DNA of 64,000 nt from Methanococcus aeolicus Nankai-3 (GTDB taxonomy: Archaea; AGJL01; Methanococci; Methanococcales; Methanococcaceae): positions 1,449,189 to 1,513,188 of the forward strand of contig NC_009635.1 of the NCBI RefSeq assembly GCF_000017185.1, written 5' to 3'. Position 1 is the stretch's first letter; the number at the start of each line of letters is the position of its first letter. Shown in pieces: positions 8,432-18,411 of the stretch. The notes beneath the pieces were generated by a model, which searched no databases, was not told where the DNA came from, and was given only the letters and a program-made list of their open reading frames with translations. Position numbers and translations under genes: made by a program.

Positions 8432-8899
8432 ATGAGTAAAAAGAGATTAATGAGATTAAAACTCAAAATGAAACAGAAAAAACCTGATTTCAAGAGACAG
8501 GAATGGTTCAAATGTAAAAGAATCGGAACAAGTTGGAGACGAACAAAAGGTCTTCACAGTAGTATGAGGAAACAATTGACCCATAGGTCTGCTATTGTTA
8601 AAATTGGATACAGAAGTCCTGTTGAAGTTAGAGGATTACATCCATCAGGTTTGGAAGACATAATTATACACAATGTAAAGGAATTAGAAGCATTAAACCC
8701 TGAAATTCAAGGGGCAAGAGTAGCTTCAACTGTTGGTAAAAGGAAAAAAATAGACATAATAAAGAGAGCAGAAGAATTGGGAATCAAAATATTCAATATA
8801 TCCAAAAAGAAACAGGATGAATTATTGAATCCTAAGGCAGAGGAAGTAGCGGAAAATCCTGAAACCGAAACAGAAGAAACAGAAACAGAAGAAAATTAA
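8432..8899 (+). CDS. rpl32e: 50S ribosomal protein L32e (eL32)
   Basis: A 155-residue L32e. The core with RQEWFKCKRIGTSWRRTKG and HPSGLEDIIIHN is typical. The last 20 or so residues are an acidic low-complexity tail of alternating E and T, longer than the usual family end. CGGTGGTCTC precedes the ATG. rpl19e starts 33 bp downstream. Confidence 0.95.
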   Translation: MSKKRLMRLKLKMKQKKPDFKRQEWFKCKRIGTSWRRTKGLHSSMRKQLTHRSAIVKIGYRSPVEVRGLHPSGLEDIIIHNVKELEALNPEIQGARVASTVGKRKKIDIIKRAEELGIKIFNISKKKQDELLNPKAEEVAENPETETEETETEEN

Positions 8900-8932
8900 T
8901 AATAAAATATTATTATTCTTATAGGTGGTATA

Positions 8933-9379
8933 ATGGATATATCAACCCAAAGAAGAATTGCATCCGATGTATTGGATTGCGGTATTGATAGGGTATGGAT
9001 AGACCCTGAGAATTTGGACAAGGTTAAATTTGCCATAACCAAAGATGACATCAGGGCATTAATAAAAGACGGTATTATTGTTAAGAAACAGAAAAAAGGG
9101 ATTAGCTCAGGAAGAGCTAAAAAATTGAAAGAACAGAAGAGGAAAGGAAAGAGGAAAGGACAGGGTTCAAGAAAAGGGGCAAAAGGTGCAAGAACACCTA
9201 AAAAGAGGAAATGGATAAACACAATAAGACCATTAAGATGTATGTTAAAGGAGCTCCGAGAAGAGGAGTCAATTGAAGTATCATCTTATAGAAAATTATA
9301 TAGGATGGCAAAAGGTGGGGCATTCAGAAGTAAAAATCACATGAAATTATACATGGAAGACCACGACCTTCTTAAATAA
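8933..9379 (+). CDS. rpl19e: 50S ribosomal protein L19e (eL19)
   Basis: A 148-residue archaeal L19e. It opens DISTQRRIASDVLDCG, has a very basic middle helix (GKRKGQGSRKGAKGARTPKK) and ends with YRMAKGGAFRSKNHMKLY. TAGGTGGTATA precedes the ATG. It lies between L32e and L18 as in other euryarchaea. Confidence 0.96.
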   Translation: MDISTQRRIASDVLDCGIDRVWIDPENLDKVKFAITKDDIRALIKDGIIVKKQKKGISSGRAKKLKEQKRKGKRKGQGSRKGAKGARTPKKRKWINTIRPLRCMLKELREEESIEVSSYRKLYRMAKGGAFRSKNHMKLYMEDHDLLK

Positions 9380-9396
9380 ATAATTGAGGTGCAAAT

Positions 9397-9981
9397 ATGG
9401 CACACGGTGCTAAATATAGGGTCCCTTTTAGAAGAAGAAGGGAAGGAAAAACGAATTTCAGATTAAGATTAAAGTTATTATTGTCAAGAACACCAAGATT
9501 AGTTGCGAGAAAATCATTAAATAATATAGTAGCTCAAATTGTTGAATATGATGAAGTTGGAGATAAAATTGTTGTTTCTGCACATTCCAAAGAAATTGTA
9601 AAATTGGGATATAAAGGACACTGTGGAAATGTTCCAGCAGCATATTTAACTGGATTGTTATTGGGTAAAAAAGCACTTAAAGAAGGAAATGAAGAAGCAA
9701 TTCTTGATTTAGGACTAAACAGTGCTACAAAAGGAGCAGCTGTTCTTGCTATCTTAAAAGGAGCTGTTGATGCAGGTATGGATATTCCACACAGTGAGGA
9801 AATACTTCCTGGAGAAGATAGAATAAATGGTTCCCATGTGAAAGAATACGCGGAGCTCCTTAAAGTAGAAGACGAAGAAAAATATAATAAACAGTTTTCA
9901 AAGTATTTGAAAAACGGATTAAATCCAGAAGATTTGCCAGAACACTTTGAAGAAATAAAAGAGAAGATTCTCAGCTTATAA
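9397..9981 (+). CDS. rpl18: 50S ribosomal protein L18 (uL18)
   Basis: A 194-residue archaeal-type L18, longer than bacterial L18, that binds 5S r[23 protein letters not shown] opens the protein, and [17 protein letters not shown] is the conserved core. GAGGTGCAAAT precedes the ATG. The stop codon abuts the rps5 region. Confidence 0.96.
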   Translation: MAHGAKYRVPFRRRREGKTNFRLRLKLLLSRTPRLVARKSLNNIVAQIVEYDEVGDKIVVSAHSKEIVKLGYKGHCGNVPAAYLTGLLLGKKALKEGNEEAILDLGLNSATKGAAVLAILKGAVDAGMDIPHSEEILPGEDRINGSHVKEYAELLKVEDEEKYNKQFSKYLKNGLNPEDLPEHFEEIKEKILSL

Positions 9982-9992
9982 TGGTGATTACA

Positions 9993-10658
9993 GTGGCGGC
10001 TGAAAAAAAGAAATTTAATGTAGATGCTTGGGAACCTAAAACCCAGGTTGGAAAAAAGGTAAAAGAAGGAACCATTACAGATATAGATTATATAATTGAT
10101 AATGGCCTTCCTTTATTGGAGCCTGAAATTGTTGATGCCCTTTTACCTGACCTTGAAGAACAAGTTTTGGATGTATCTCTTGTTCAAAGAATGCATAAAT
10201 CAGGTAGAAGAGCAAGATTTAGGGCTACGGCAGTAGTTGGAAACAGAAACGGGTTTGTCGGAGTAGGAATGGGCAAATCAAAAGAAGTAGGTCCTGCTAT
10301 TAGGAAAGCTATTGCCCATGCAAAACTATCACTGATTAAAGTAAGAACTGGATGCGGTTCATGGGAATGCGGTTGTGGAACAGCTCATTCAATTCCATTT
10401 GCAGCAAAAGGTTCATGCGGTAGTGTAAAAGTTGAATTACTCCCTGCACCAAGGGGAGTAGGATTAGTAGCAGGAAATGTTGCGAAAGCAGTGTTGGGTC
10501 TCGCAGGTATAAAGGACATTTGGACCAAAACATTTGGAGACACAAGAACAACCTACAACTTCGCCATTGCTACATTTGATTCACTCAATAATCTTAACTT
10601 TGTTGGGTATTTGCCAGAGCATAAAAAGACTTTGGGAATTAACGAAGGAAGAGTATAA
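9993..10658 (+). CDS. rps5: 30S ribosomal protein S5 (uS5)
   Basis: A 221-residue S5 with the double-stranded-RNA-binding-like N domain ([20 protein letters not shown]) and a C-terminal GHMP-like fold ([23 protein letters not shown]). An ATG at 9981 overlaps the rpl18 stop, but GGTGATTACA stands right before GTG 9993 and the family begins AAEKK, so I chose the GTG. The cysteine-rich [11 protein letters not shown] loop is the archaeal form. Confidence 0.93.
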
Positions 10659-10937
10659 TCAATTGAAAAAAATATATCTTCCTTAAATGTTTATAATTTA
10701 TGGATATATTTTTATTTGCATTTAATTGAATTTTAATGTAAAAACCCTTCAATTGATATTGTATGTTAGATCTATATTATAATTAAAATATAGATTATAA
10801 TTCATAACATATTATTTTAATAATATTGATGTTGGATTTGCTAATAGTGGAAAAATATATTAGATTATTATTTTATATGTGCTGGATAGATATGTATAAA
10901 ATAATATTTTATCTTTAATAATAAAGGTGATTAATTT
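10659..10937. other. AT-rich gap between rps5 and rpl30
   Basis: About 280 bp, almost all A and T. I see no RNA gene, ORF or GGAGCTCC palindrome. The AT-rich stretch just upstream of rpl30 (around 10885-10920) probably contains its promoter, but no single TATA box stands out. It splits a gene order that is contiguous in many archaea. Confidence 0.5.
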
Positions 10938-11402
10938 ATGGCTTACGCAGTTGTAAGAATCAGGGGTAGCGTAGGTGTCAGAGGGAGTATTGCAGATACT
11001 CTTAAAATGTTAAGGTTACACAAAGTAAATCATTGTGTAATAATCCCAAACACCGAAACATACAATGGTATGATAAATAAAGCAAAAGATTTTATTACCT
11101 ACGGTGAAATCGACAAAGACACCCTCATAAAAATGATATTAAAAAGAGGAAGATTATCCGGAAATAGGAGAATCGACCAAGAAACAGTTAAAGAATTAAT
11201 GGGCATGTCAGTTGAAGAATTGGCTGAAAAAATCGTAAACGAAGAAATTCTTTTAAAAGATACACCCATAAAACCAGTATTCAGATTACATCCTCCAAGA
11301 AAAGGACATAATAAAGCAGGAATTAAAAAGTCCTTTACAGTAGGTGGAGCTTTGGGATACAGGGGAGAAAAAATAAGCGAATTATTGAAAAAAATGATTT
11401 AA
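10938..11402 (+). CDS. rpl30: 50S ribosomal protein L30 (uL30)
   Basis: A 154-residue archaeal L30 (bacterial L30 is about 60 residues). It begins [16 protein letters not shown], with the L30 core [15 protein letters not shown], and ends with [33 protein letters not shown] precedes the ATG. rpl15 follows after 76 bp. Confidence 0.96.
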
Positions 11403-11478
11403 TATTTATTTTTTTTTCGTTATATCCCGTATCGTAAGATATGGTTAATAACCATTTCATACATCAGGTGATTACCCT

Positions 11479-11910
11479 ATGATAAGAAAAAGTAAAAAAA
11501 TAACAAAATTAAGAGGAAGTAGAACCTGTGGTTATGGAGCTGCTAAAAAACATAGAGGGGCAGGCCATAAAGGAGGTAAAGGTTTAGCTGGTGTTACAAA
11601 ACATAGATGGATTCACACAGTTAAATACATGCCAGACCACATAGGTAAATATGGTTTCAAAAGACATTCCAGTTTAATAAAAGAGTTAAAAGTAATTAAC
11701 TTGGGGCAGTTGGATGAAATCGTATCTAAAAACAAAGAATCCTTTGAAATAGTAGATGGAAAAATTGTAATTGACATTACCACATTAGACTATGAAAAGG
11801 TTTTAGGAAAAGGTAAAATAACCTGTCCTATGATAATAAAAGCAGTAGAATTCTCAGAAAGTGCAAAAGAGAAAATAGAATCTGCTGGTGGAGAATTTGT
11901 TGAATTATAA
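11479..11910 (+). CDS. rpl15: 50S ribosomal protein L15 (uL15)
   Basis: A 143-residue L15. The glycine/lysine/histidine-rich N-terminus (RGSRTCGYGAAKKHRGAG) wraps 23S rRNA; the C-terminal globular part ends ESAGGEFVEL. AGGTGATTACCCT precedes the ATG. A T-rich stretch after the stop could terminate transcription. Confidence 0.96.
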   Translation: MIRKSKKITKLRGSRTCGYGAAKKHRGAGHKGGKGLAGVTKHRWIHTVKYMPDHIGKYGFKRHSSLIKELKVINLGQLDEIVSKNKESFEIVDGKIVIDITTLDYEKVLGKGKITCPMIIKAVEFSESAKEKIESAGGEFVEL

Positions 11911-12258
11911 TTTATTAAAAAAAATTCCCATTTTTTTATTATTATTTATCATTTTTAACGATGATAAATATTATAATTCTAATATTATTATTTTTAAATT
12001 TAATGTATTTAAATATGTCGAAACATCTTTTTTTAATATTTGTCCTTTTTTTAATATTTGTCGCTATTTTTATTTAATTTTACACGATTTACGATTGTGG
12101 CGCTGTTCAAAAAGCTTTTAAGTTTTGTAAGTATGAAAAGATTAGTTTATTATGTATTTCAATTAGCTAGGGCTCCATGCAGGGAGCTCCTTAACAGGCA
12201 TCATATATTTATATTATATTTTCATATTTCTATTTAATAATTAATATTGGGTGATAAT
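11911..12258. other. T-rich gap between rpl15 and secY
   Basis: About 350 bp. The first 100 bp carry several T-runs, suitable for archaeal termination. GGAGCTCC lies at 12181, part of an imperfect repeat with GGGCTCC just upstream. TATTTATATTATATTTT near 12205-12220 may be the secY promoter. Open frames here are AT-rich noise. Confidence 0.45.
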
Positions 12259-13590
12259 TTGGAAGAATTTCTAAAAAAAATAAGACCAATTCTTGAATAT
12301 ATTCCCGAGGTGCAAAGACCTATACGGGAAATAACATTTAAAGAAAAATTAAAATGGACGGCTTTGGTCTTAATAGTTTATTTTTTGATGGGAACCATTG
12401 ACATATATACCGCAGGGGCAACAATTCCAGCCCAATTTGAATATCTACAAACAATATTTGCATCAAAAATAGGAACATTAATTACGCTAGGTATTGGACC
12501 TATTGTTACAGCAGGTATTATAATGCAGTTATTGGTAGGTTCTGAGCTTATAAAATTAGATTTATCAAAACCAGAAAATAGAGCCTCATTCCAAGGACTT
12601 CAAAAATTATTTGGTATATTTTTATGTTTTATGGAAGCAATAATGTTTGTTAGTGTTGGAGCATTTGGAGCATTATCTGGGAGCACAATGTGGTTAGTAA
12701 TAGCCCAAGTTGCACTTGGTGCCATATTGGTAATATATTTAGACGAAATAGTTTCAAGATATGGTATTGGTTCGGGTATTGGATTGTTTATTGCAGCGGG
12801 AGTTTCTCAAACAATATTTGTTGGGGCTTTTGGGCCTGGCGGGTATCTTTGGAAATTCTTTGATGCCATGGTTCAAGGGGCAATTGGAACAGCATTTGAG
12901 TTTTTACTTCCAATATTGGGAACAATAATAGTTTTCCTAATAGTAGTATATGCTGAAAGTATGCGGGTTGAAATTCCACTTGCACACGGTAGAGTTAGGG
13001 GTGCAGTTGGAAAATATCCTATAAAATTTATATATGTATCAAATTTGCCGGTAATTCTTGCAATGGCATTATTTGCAAATGTCCAATTAGTTGGGTTAAT
13101 GGTGCAAAGTAAATTGGGTTACCCATTACTTGGTAGTTTTGTAGATGGTAGGGCAGTAAGTGGGATTGCCTATTATTTTGCTACTCCCTATGGATTAACA
13201 AGCGTTCTTGCAGACCCGATTAGGGCAATAATATATACAATATTAATGATAATATTTTGTATAATATTTGGTATGTTCTGGGTTGAAACATCTGGATTAG
13301 ATGCAAAATCCATGGCAAAAAAAATGGGAAGTATGAATATGGCAATTAAAGGATTTAGAAAATCCAATAAATCAATTGAAAATAGATTAAAAAGATATAT
13401 ATTGCCAATAACTGTAATGAGCTCCGCATTTGTTGGGCTGTTAGCATCGGGTGCAGATTTTATGGGGGCATTAGGTGGGGGAACAGGGGTATTACTTACA
13501 GTATCTATTGTATATAGAATGTATGAACAGCTTGTTCAGGAGCAAGTATCGGAGCTCCACCCCGCACTTGGAAAATTCTTGAAAAAATAA
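12259..13590 (+). CDS. secY: protein translocase subunit SecY
   Basis: A 443-residue SecY, the channel of the archaeal Sec translocon, with about ten membrane segments. Clear marks are the first TM and plug region (YFLMGTIDIYTAGATIPAQF), TLGIGPIVTAGIIMQLLVG, YGIGSGIGLFIAAGV and the C-terminal GGGTGVLLTVSIVYRMYEQL. No ATG fits. TTG 12247 is in frame, but GGTGAT lies 3 bp before TTG 12259, which I take as the start. Sec61beta is encoded at 20654. Confidence 0.93.
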   Translation: MEEFLKKIRPILEYIPEVQRPIREITFKEKLKWTALVLIVYFLMGTIDIYTAGATIPAQFEYLQTIFASKIGTLITLGIGPIVTAGIIMQLLVGSELIKLDLSKPENRASFQGLQKLFGIFLCFMEAIMFVSVGAFGALSGSTMWLVIAQVALGAILVIYLDEIVSRYGIGSGIGLFIAAGVSQTIFVGAFGPGGYLWKFFDAMVQGAIGTAFEFLLPILGTIIVFLIVVYAESMRVEIPLAHGRVRGAVGKYPIKFIYVSNLPVILAMALFANVQLVGLMVQSKLGYPLLGSFVDGRAVSGIAYYFATPYGLTSVLADPIRAIIYTILMIIFCIIFGMFWVETSGLDAKSMAKKMGSMNMAIKGFRKSNKSIENRLKRYILPITVMSSAFVGLLASGADFMGALGGGTGVLLTVSIVYRMYEQLVQEQVSELHPALGKFLKK

Positions 13591-13699
13591 ATTTTAATTA
13601 AAAATATAAATATTTTAATATTTAATATTTAATATTTAATATTTTTAAAATGAATTCCATGAAAATATGATGTTTTCAAAGGAAATTATAGTAAATTTC

Positions 13700-14599
13700 C
13701 TAGTGGAAATGATTATATAATATTGCAATTAATCCGCATAACATAGATAAAAACCACACAACAAATACAATATTGTATTCTTTCATTGGTTTTTTCATTA
13801 AAAGGCATCTCATAATAGATAAATATCCTCCATCAACGAATAATTTTCCCTCTTTATTGATTTTAGTTGGGCTTTGTTTTTCTCTGTTTGTAAATCCAGT
13901 GGATAACTTTAATAGTGCATCAATGAAATGTGGCAACATAATTATAATAAGTTCGGGAATAAGATTTTTCCAAATTGCAACAGTTGCCAAAAATGCACCT
14001 ATTGGCAGAGTTCCGACATCTCCGGGAAATACTTTCGCAGGATATTTATTTAATAAAAATAATCCAAAATAACAGGATACAAATATCATAACAACATTAA
14101 ATCCAGAAATATCCCCATTTAATAACAAAATAAGCCCTAAAAATATTGCAGAAATTATTCCTACTCCAATTTCAAGCCCATTAAATCCTGCAAGCATATT
14201 TGTAAAATTTGAATATATTGCAATCCCCAACATAGCTATTATCGTATGAATAACATCTAAACCCAAAAATAGGCTAACTGGAATACCAACAAGACTCATA
14301 GCTATAAATTTTACCTTCGAGGACAATTTATAAATGTCGTCCAATGTTCCAATTATTCCAGATAATAACAATACAATTGATAACAATGGGGCATAGGCCA
14401 ATAAAATTAATGAACTCAACGATACAGGAATAATTCCTCCCATTTCTGCAATTTTCTTGTTATTTTGTTTATGCAAATCAATACCATATTTATAATTTAC
14501 CATTGTTTTTATAAAAATATTTATAAATATATATGACAATAATCCAAATAATAAATAAGATATAATATAATATGCATAACTACCAATATCATAAATCAT
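13700..14599 (-). CDS. aglH: MraY/Alg7-family sugar-1-phosphate transferase, AglH candidate
   Basis: A 299-residue polytopic membrane protein of the UDP-sugar:polyprenyl-phosphate transferase family (MraY, WecA, Alg7). Family signatures are GGIIPV near the N-terminus, LDDIYKLSSKVKF, NMLAGFNGLE and the FPGDVGTLPIGA loop; about ten TM segments alternate with them. It faces away from aglB across about 320 bp. AglH of M. voltae is the Alg7 homologue proposed to put the first sugar on the dolichol carrier, so the pairing fits N-glycosylation. Start: ATG 14599 follows GTGATTATT; an in-frame ATG at 14641 lacks this. Confidence 0.78.
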   Translation of the reverse strand: MIYDIGSYAYYIISYLLFGLLSYIFINIFIKTMVNYKYGIDLHKQNNKKIAEMGGIIPVSLSSLILLAYAPLLSIVLLLSGIIGTLDDIYKLSSKVKFIAMSLVGIPVSLFLGLDVIHTIIAMLGIAIYSNFTNMLAGFNGLEIGVGIISAIFLGLILLLNGDISGFNVVMIFVSCYFGLFLLNKYPAKVFPGDVGTLPIGAFLATVAIWKNLIPELIIIMLPHFIDALLKLSTGFTNREKQSPTKINKEGKLFVDGGYLSIMRCLLMKKPMKEYNIVFVVWFLSMLCGLIAILYNHFH

Positions 14600-14627
14600 A
14601 ATAATCACAATATAAATTTTATCTAGT

Positions 14628-14641
14628 ATGTTCGAGAACAT
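14628..14641. promoter_or_regulatory. palindrome ATGTTCGAGAACAT upstream of the aglH candidate
   Basis: A perfect 14-bp palindrome between a possible minus-strand TATA (TATAAA near 14645) and the start of the AglH-like gene. Related GTTC-N2-GAAC sites occur at 17583-17592 and 60289-60298, all intergenic. It could be an operator; no regulator is identified. Confidence 0.3.
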
Positions 14642-14837
14642 CTTTATAGCTAATCTTTGATTTGCTTAACTTTGTATTAATGGATGTCATAGGTAATTAT
14701 TATGGGTATTTTAAGAATATTACATTTAATCATTTTGACCCATAATAAACAAATTTTCGAACACACTAATTTTAATATAATTAGTATATATTTTATTAAA
14801 TAAAAACCATATGCATATAGTATGTTTGGGGGCAGTA

Positions 14838-14856
14838 AAAATTCCAAAGGAATTTT
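14838..14856 (+). repeat. hairpin AAAATTCC-AAA-GGAATTTT in the aglB leader
   Basis: A perfect 8-bp inverted repeat with a 3-base loop, 65 bp before the aglB start. It has the same design as hairpin modules found elsewhere in the window (for example near 41840 and 60165). Confidence 0.55.
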
Positions 14857-14920
14857 GACACTACTCGAAATGGAAAAGTTTGATTTTTCAAACATGCCCT
14901 ATATAAAATTAGGTGGCACA

Positions 14921-17536
14921 ATGGAACAAATTAAAAAAATAGCAAAATTCATAAACAATCACAGCTATTTAAAAACAATATTGATTGTATTGGTTATAGC
15001 ATTAATGAGTTTTCAATTAAGAGCTCAACCTGCTGACATGGGATTTACAGACAATCAGCAATTAAAAGAGATGTTTGCTGATGAAAATGGTAGAATGTAT
15101 TTAATTGCATTAGACCCCTATTATTATCTTAGATTGGCAGAAAATTATAATAATAACGGACATTTGGGAGAAACACTAAAAGAAATTAATGGGGAGAAGG
15201 TTCCGTATGATACAATTCAATATGCTCCACCGGGACACCCTGCACCAAAAGATGTTCCTACAATTACAATGGTAACGCTGGCAGTTTATGATATTTGGCA
15301 TTCATTTGATTCAACTGTGTCTATAATGAATGCGGCATATTGGGTTCCAGCATTATTGAGTATGCTGTTGGGAGCTCCTGTATTTTTCATGATTAGGAGA
15401 ATTACCCAAAGCAATATTGGAGGAATTGTTGGAGCAACAATTATAAGCACAAGCCCAGCTTTATTATATAAAACATCAGCAGGATTTGCAGATACGCCGA
15501 TATTTGAGGTTTTACCTATATTATTTATAATATGGTTTATTATGGAGGCAATCCACAACCAAAATAATTTAAAAAAATCTTTAATATTTGCATCACTGGC
15601 AACCATTGCAATGACTTTGGCAACTAAAATGTGGGCAGGTTGGTGGTATGGTTATTATATCTCCGCTGGATTTTTATTGATATACTCAATATATTCTATA
15701 ATAATTAAAAAATATGACATAAAATCAATAGTAAAAGCTGAAAATATAAAAAGTATCCTTTCAATTGCAGGAATATTTATTATTGGAAGTGCATTATTAA
15801 TATCATTATTATATGGCGTGGATACACTTATGGGGGGGATAATGTCTCCTATTGGTCAGCAAGCCGCCCTCACAACAACGGAACATGCATCAGGTTGGCC
15901 TAATGTATATACTACTGTTGCGGAATTAAATAAGGTAGATATGAACACAATAATAGGGAGCTCCGCAGGAAGTAAATATTTATTTGTGGCAGGAATTATC
16001 GGAGTATTGGCATCATTTGTATCTATGAGATATCGAGGTAAAAAAGAAGATAATATAATTAAATTTGATGTAAAATATGCCCTTATATTGGCAATTTGGT
16101 TGGCAATAACATTTTATGCGGCAACAAAAGGAAATAGGTTTATTGGATTAATGGTTCCACCATTATCAATAGGTATCGGAGTATTTGCGGGACAACTTGA
16201 TAATATTATTAAAATAAGAAATGATGATTTAACAAAATGGATTTTATATCCGATAATTGGATTATTGGGGCTTATTAGTATTATCGGAATAAAGTCTGAA
16301 ATATTAAATATATTATTGCCTACAACCTATGTTCCTATTGCGGCATATGGGTTTTTGGCATTAGTGGCAATACTTGCTATTTATAAAATGGTAGATATAA
16401 TAGCTTCAAATAAAGATATGCAAATTAAAAAATTAATTAGTATATTGTTGGCAATAATATTGGTAGTTCCATCACTGGCAAGTGCAGTTCCGCTAGCAAC
16501 TGTTCCAACTTATAATGATGGCTGGAAAGAAGGATTAGACTGGATAGCAACAGAAACACCAGATAATTCAGTAACTACCTGTTGGTGGGATAATGGACAT
16601 ATATATACATGGGCTACTCGAAAAATGGTTACATTTGATGGAGGAAGTCAAAATTCACCACGGGCATATTGGGTAGGAAAAGCATATTCTACTTCTGATG
16701 AAAAATTGGCAACAGGGATATTAAGGATGATTGCTACAAGTGGAGATAGTGCCTTTGATGGAAGTAGCATATTGATGAAAAAAACAAATGGCAGTGTTAA
16801 AGAAACCACCACAATATTAAATAAAATATTGCCATTAAATAAATCTTCGGCATATGCGGTATTAACTAACCAATATGGATTAACCGACGAAGAAACAAAA
16901 GAAGTATTGAATTTAACACATCCGGAAAATCCAAATCCTGATTATTTAATTACATACAATAGAATGACAGATATTGCATCTGTATGGAGTATGTTTGGTA
17001 ATTGGGATTATGGTCTTCCAGCAGATACACCAAATGACAAAAGAGAAATGGGATTCTTCGCTAAAACTAATGGAGAGGGATATATGGTAAATGATACCTT
17101 AGTTGTAAAGGTTGTATCTCAAAATGATGGAAATTATATGGCAATGGATGCGATATTAATTCAAAATAATACAATGGACTCATATAATTTGGTGTATGAT
17201 TTAAAAACACAAAAGCTTGTTAGTCAAAAACCATCACAATATCATAAAATAATAATTTATGATGGAACAAAGATACAAGAAAAACAATTCAACGAAAACG
17301 GAACATACAGTTTATTGATTAGACTAAATCCTGTTGGAAATAATAAATATTCTGCAAATGCTTGGATATCTTCGAAAAATCTTGAAAATAGTGTATATTC
17401 AAAATTGCATTTCTTTGATGGTGCAGGATTGGAAAATATGGCTCTTATTAAAGCCTCAATTGACCCAACAAATCAAGGAGTTCAACCAGGATTTAAAATA
17501 TATAAAGTAGATTATGGAACTGAATATTTAAAATAA
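14921..17536 (+). CDS. aglB: dolichyl-phosphooligosaccharide-protein glycotransferase (oligosaccharyltransferase)
   Basis: An 871-residue STT3/AglB protein that transfers the completed glycan from dolichol phosphate to Asn in sequons of exported proteins. The N-terminal half has about 13 TM helices, with a conserved acidic loop (LDPYYYLR) after TM1. The soluble C-terminal half begins with the hallmark TTCWWDNGHIYTW (the WWDYG-type motif, here WWDNG). Start: AGGTGGCACA precedes ATG 14921; the frame is open 33 codons further up but without a ribosome-binding site. Likely clients in the window include the sequon-rich secreted protein at 62434-63234. Confidence 0.95.
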   Translation: MEQIKKIAKFINNHSYLKTILIVLVIALMSFQLRAQPADMGFTDNQQLKEMFADENGRMYLIALDPYYYLRLAENYNNNGHLGETLKEINGEKVPYDTIQYAPPGHPAPKDVPTITMVTLAVYDIWHSFDSTVSIMNAAYWVPALLSMLLGAPVFFMIRRITQSNIGGIVGATIISTSPALLYKTSAGFADTPIFEVLPILFIIWFIMEAIHNQNNLKKSLIFASLATIAMTLATKMWAGWWYGYYISAGFLLIYSIYSIIIKKYDIKSIVKAENIKSILSIAGIFIIGSALLISLLYGVDTLMGGIMSPIGQQAALTTTEHASGWPNVYTTVAELNKVDMNTIIGSSAGSKYLFVAGIIGVLASFVSMRYRGKKEDNIIKFDVKYALILAIWLAITFYAATKGNRFIGLMVPPLSIGIGVFAGQLDNIIKIRNDDLTKWILYPIIGLLGLISIIGIKSEILNILLPTTYVPIAAYGFLALVAILAIYKMVDIIASNKDMQIKKLISILLAIILVVPSLASAVPLATVPTYNDGWKEGLDWIATETPDNSVTTCWWDNGHIYTWATRKMVTFDGGSQNSPRAYWVGKAYSTSDEKLATGILRMIATSGDSAFDGSSILMKKTNGSVKETTTILNKILPLNKSSAYAVLTNQYGLTDEETKEVLNLTHPENPNPDYLITYNRMTDIASVWSMFGNWDYGLPADTPNDKREMGFFAKTNGEGYMVNDTLVVKVVSQNDGNYMAMDAILIQNNTMDSYNLVYDLKTQKLVSQKPSQYHKIIIYDGTKIQEKQFNENGTYSLLIRLNPVGNNKYSANAWISSKNLENSVYSKLHFFDGAGLENMALIKASIDPTNQGVQPGFKIYKVDYGTEYLK

Positions 17537-17724
17537 TAAATAATATAACATCTTTTTATATTTTAAATTTTATCATATGTATGTTCTGGAACTTTTTACA
17601 TTATAGTTTGGGAAATAATATTATATTTTATTATTTTACAGCGTATTTTTAAAATGGATTATTTTTATTTTTAAATTATATATATTTAAATTATCTCTAA
17701 ATTTTCCAGGGAAATATTTATACG

Positions 17725-17752
17725 ATCGTAAAAATCGCTTTGCGATTTTAAG
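17725..17752 (+). repeat. hairpin module upstream of trm56
   Basis: AAAATCGC-TTT-GCGATTTT, a perfect 8-bp stem, preceded by ATACGATCGT. The ATACGA/TCGTA linker recurs beside hairpins at 28373, 41830, 55846 and 59948. It belongs to the dispersed hairpin modules. Confidence 0.55.
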
Positions 17753-17818
17753 ATATTGGCCTTATTATTAATATTATTATATTACTTGGTATTGTTATTA
17801 TTATATTATGGTGATTTT

Positions 17819-18361
17819 ATGGTAGTCGAAGTTTTAAGGTTAGGCCATAGGTGGGGCAGAGATAAAAGAATATCCACTCATGTAGCCCTCACATCCAGAG
17901 CTCTGGGGGCCGATAAAATATTATTTGTAAGTAATGATGACCATGTAAAAGATAGTGTAAATAGAATAGTCGAACAATGGGGCGGTGATTTTAAGTTTGA
18001 TGTGGTGGATTCTTGGAAACAATATATATGGTCATTCAAAAAAAACAATGGAATAGTAATTCATTTAACTATGTATGGAGAAAACATAAATGAAATAATG
18101 AAAAAAATAATAGAAAAAAGACAAGAAGGCAAAGACAGTAAAAATATATTAATAATTATTGGTGCGGAAAAAGTTCCAAAAGAGGCTTATGAATTGGCAG
18201 ATTACAATGTATCGGTTGGAAATCAACCCCATTCAGAAGTTGCCGCAATAGCCATATTATTGGATAGATTATTTGAAGGGAGCTCCCTATATAAAGAATA
18301 TCCAGATGCAAAAATAAAAGTTAATCCTTCGGATAGATATAAATCGGTCGAAATACGGTAA
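17819..18361 (+). CDS. trm56: tRNA (cytidine(56)-2'-O)-methyltransferase
   Basis: A 180-residue SPOUT-class methyltransferase of the archaeal aTrm56 type, which 2'-O-methylates C56 in the T-loop of tRNA. It begins with the family signature EVLRLGHRWGRDKRISTHVALTSR split over two strands and ends with the knotted SAM-binding region (IIIGAEKVP, VGNQPHSEVAAIAILLDR). The frame is open from 17756, but GGTGATTTT precedes ATG 17819. dcd follows after a hairpin-containing 50-bp gap. Confidence 0.92.
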   Translation: MVVEVLRLGHRWGRDKRISTHVALTSRALGADKILFVSNDDHVKDSVNRIVEQWGGDFKFDVVDSWKQYIWSFKKNNGIVIHLTMYGENINEIMKKIIEKRQEGKDSKNILIIIGAEKVPKEAYELADYNVSVGNQPHSEVAAIAILLDRLFEGSSLYKEYPDAKIKVNPSDRYKSVEIR

Positions 18362-18367
18362 AAAATT

Positions 18368-18391
18368 ATCTCAAAAAATCCAAAGATTTTT
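18368..18391 (+). repeat. hairpin between trm56 and dcd
   Basis: AAAAATC-CAAA-GATTTTT followed by ATACGATTT, the same linker as in the other hairpin modules. It could act as an intercistronic stem-loop. Confidence 0.45.
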
Positions 18392-18411
18392 ATACGATTT
18401 TGGGTGAAAAT

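Noticed and set aside
11888-12121. 77-aa ORF after rpl15
   Set aside because: It overlaps the rpl15 end, has no ribosome-binding site and encodes Phe/Ile/Asn-rich noise from T-tracts.
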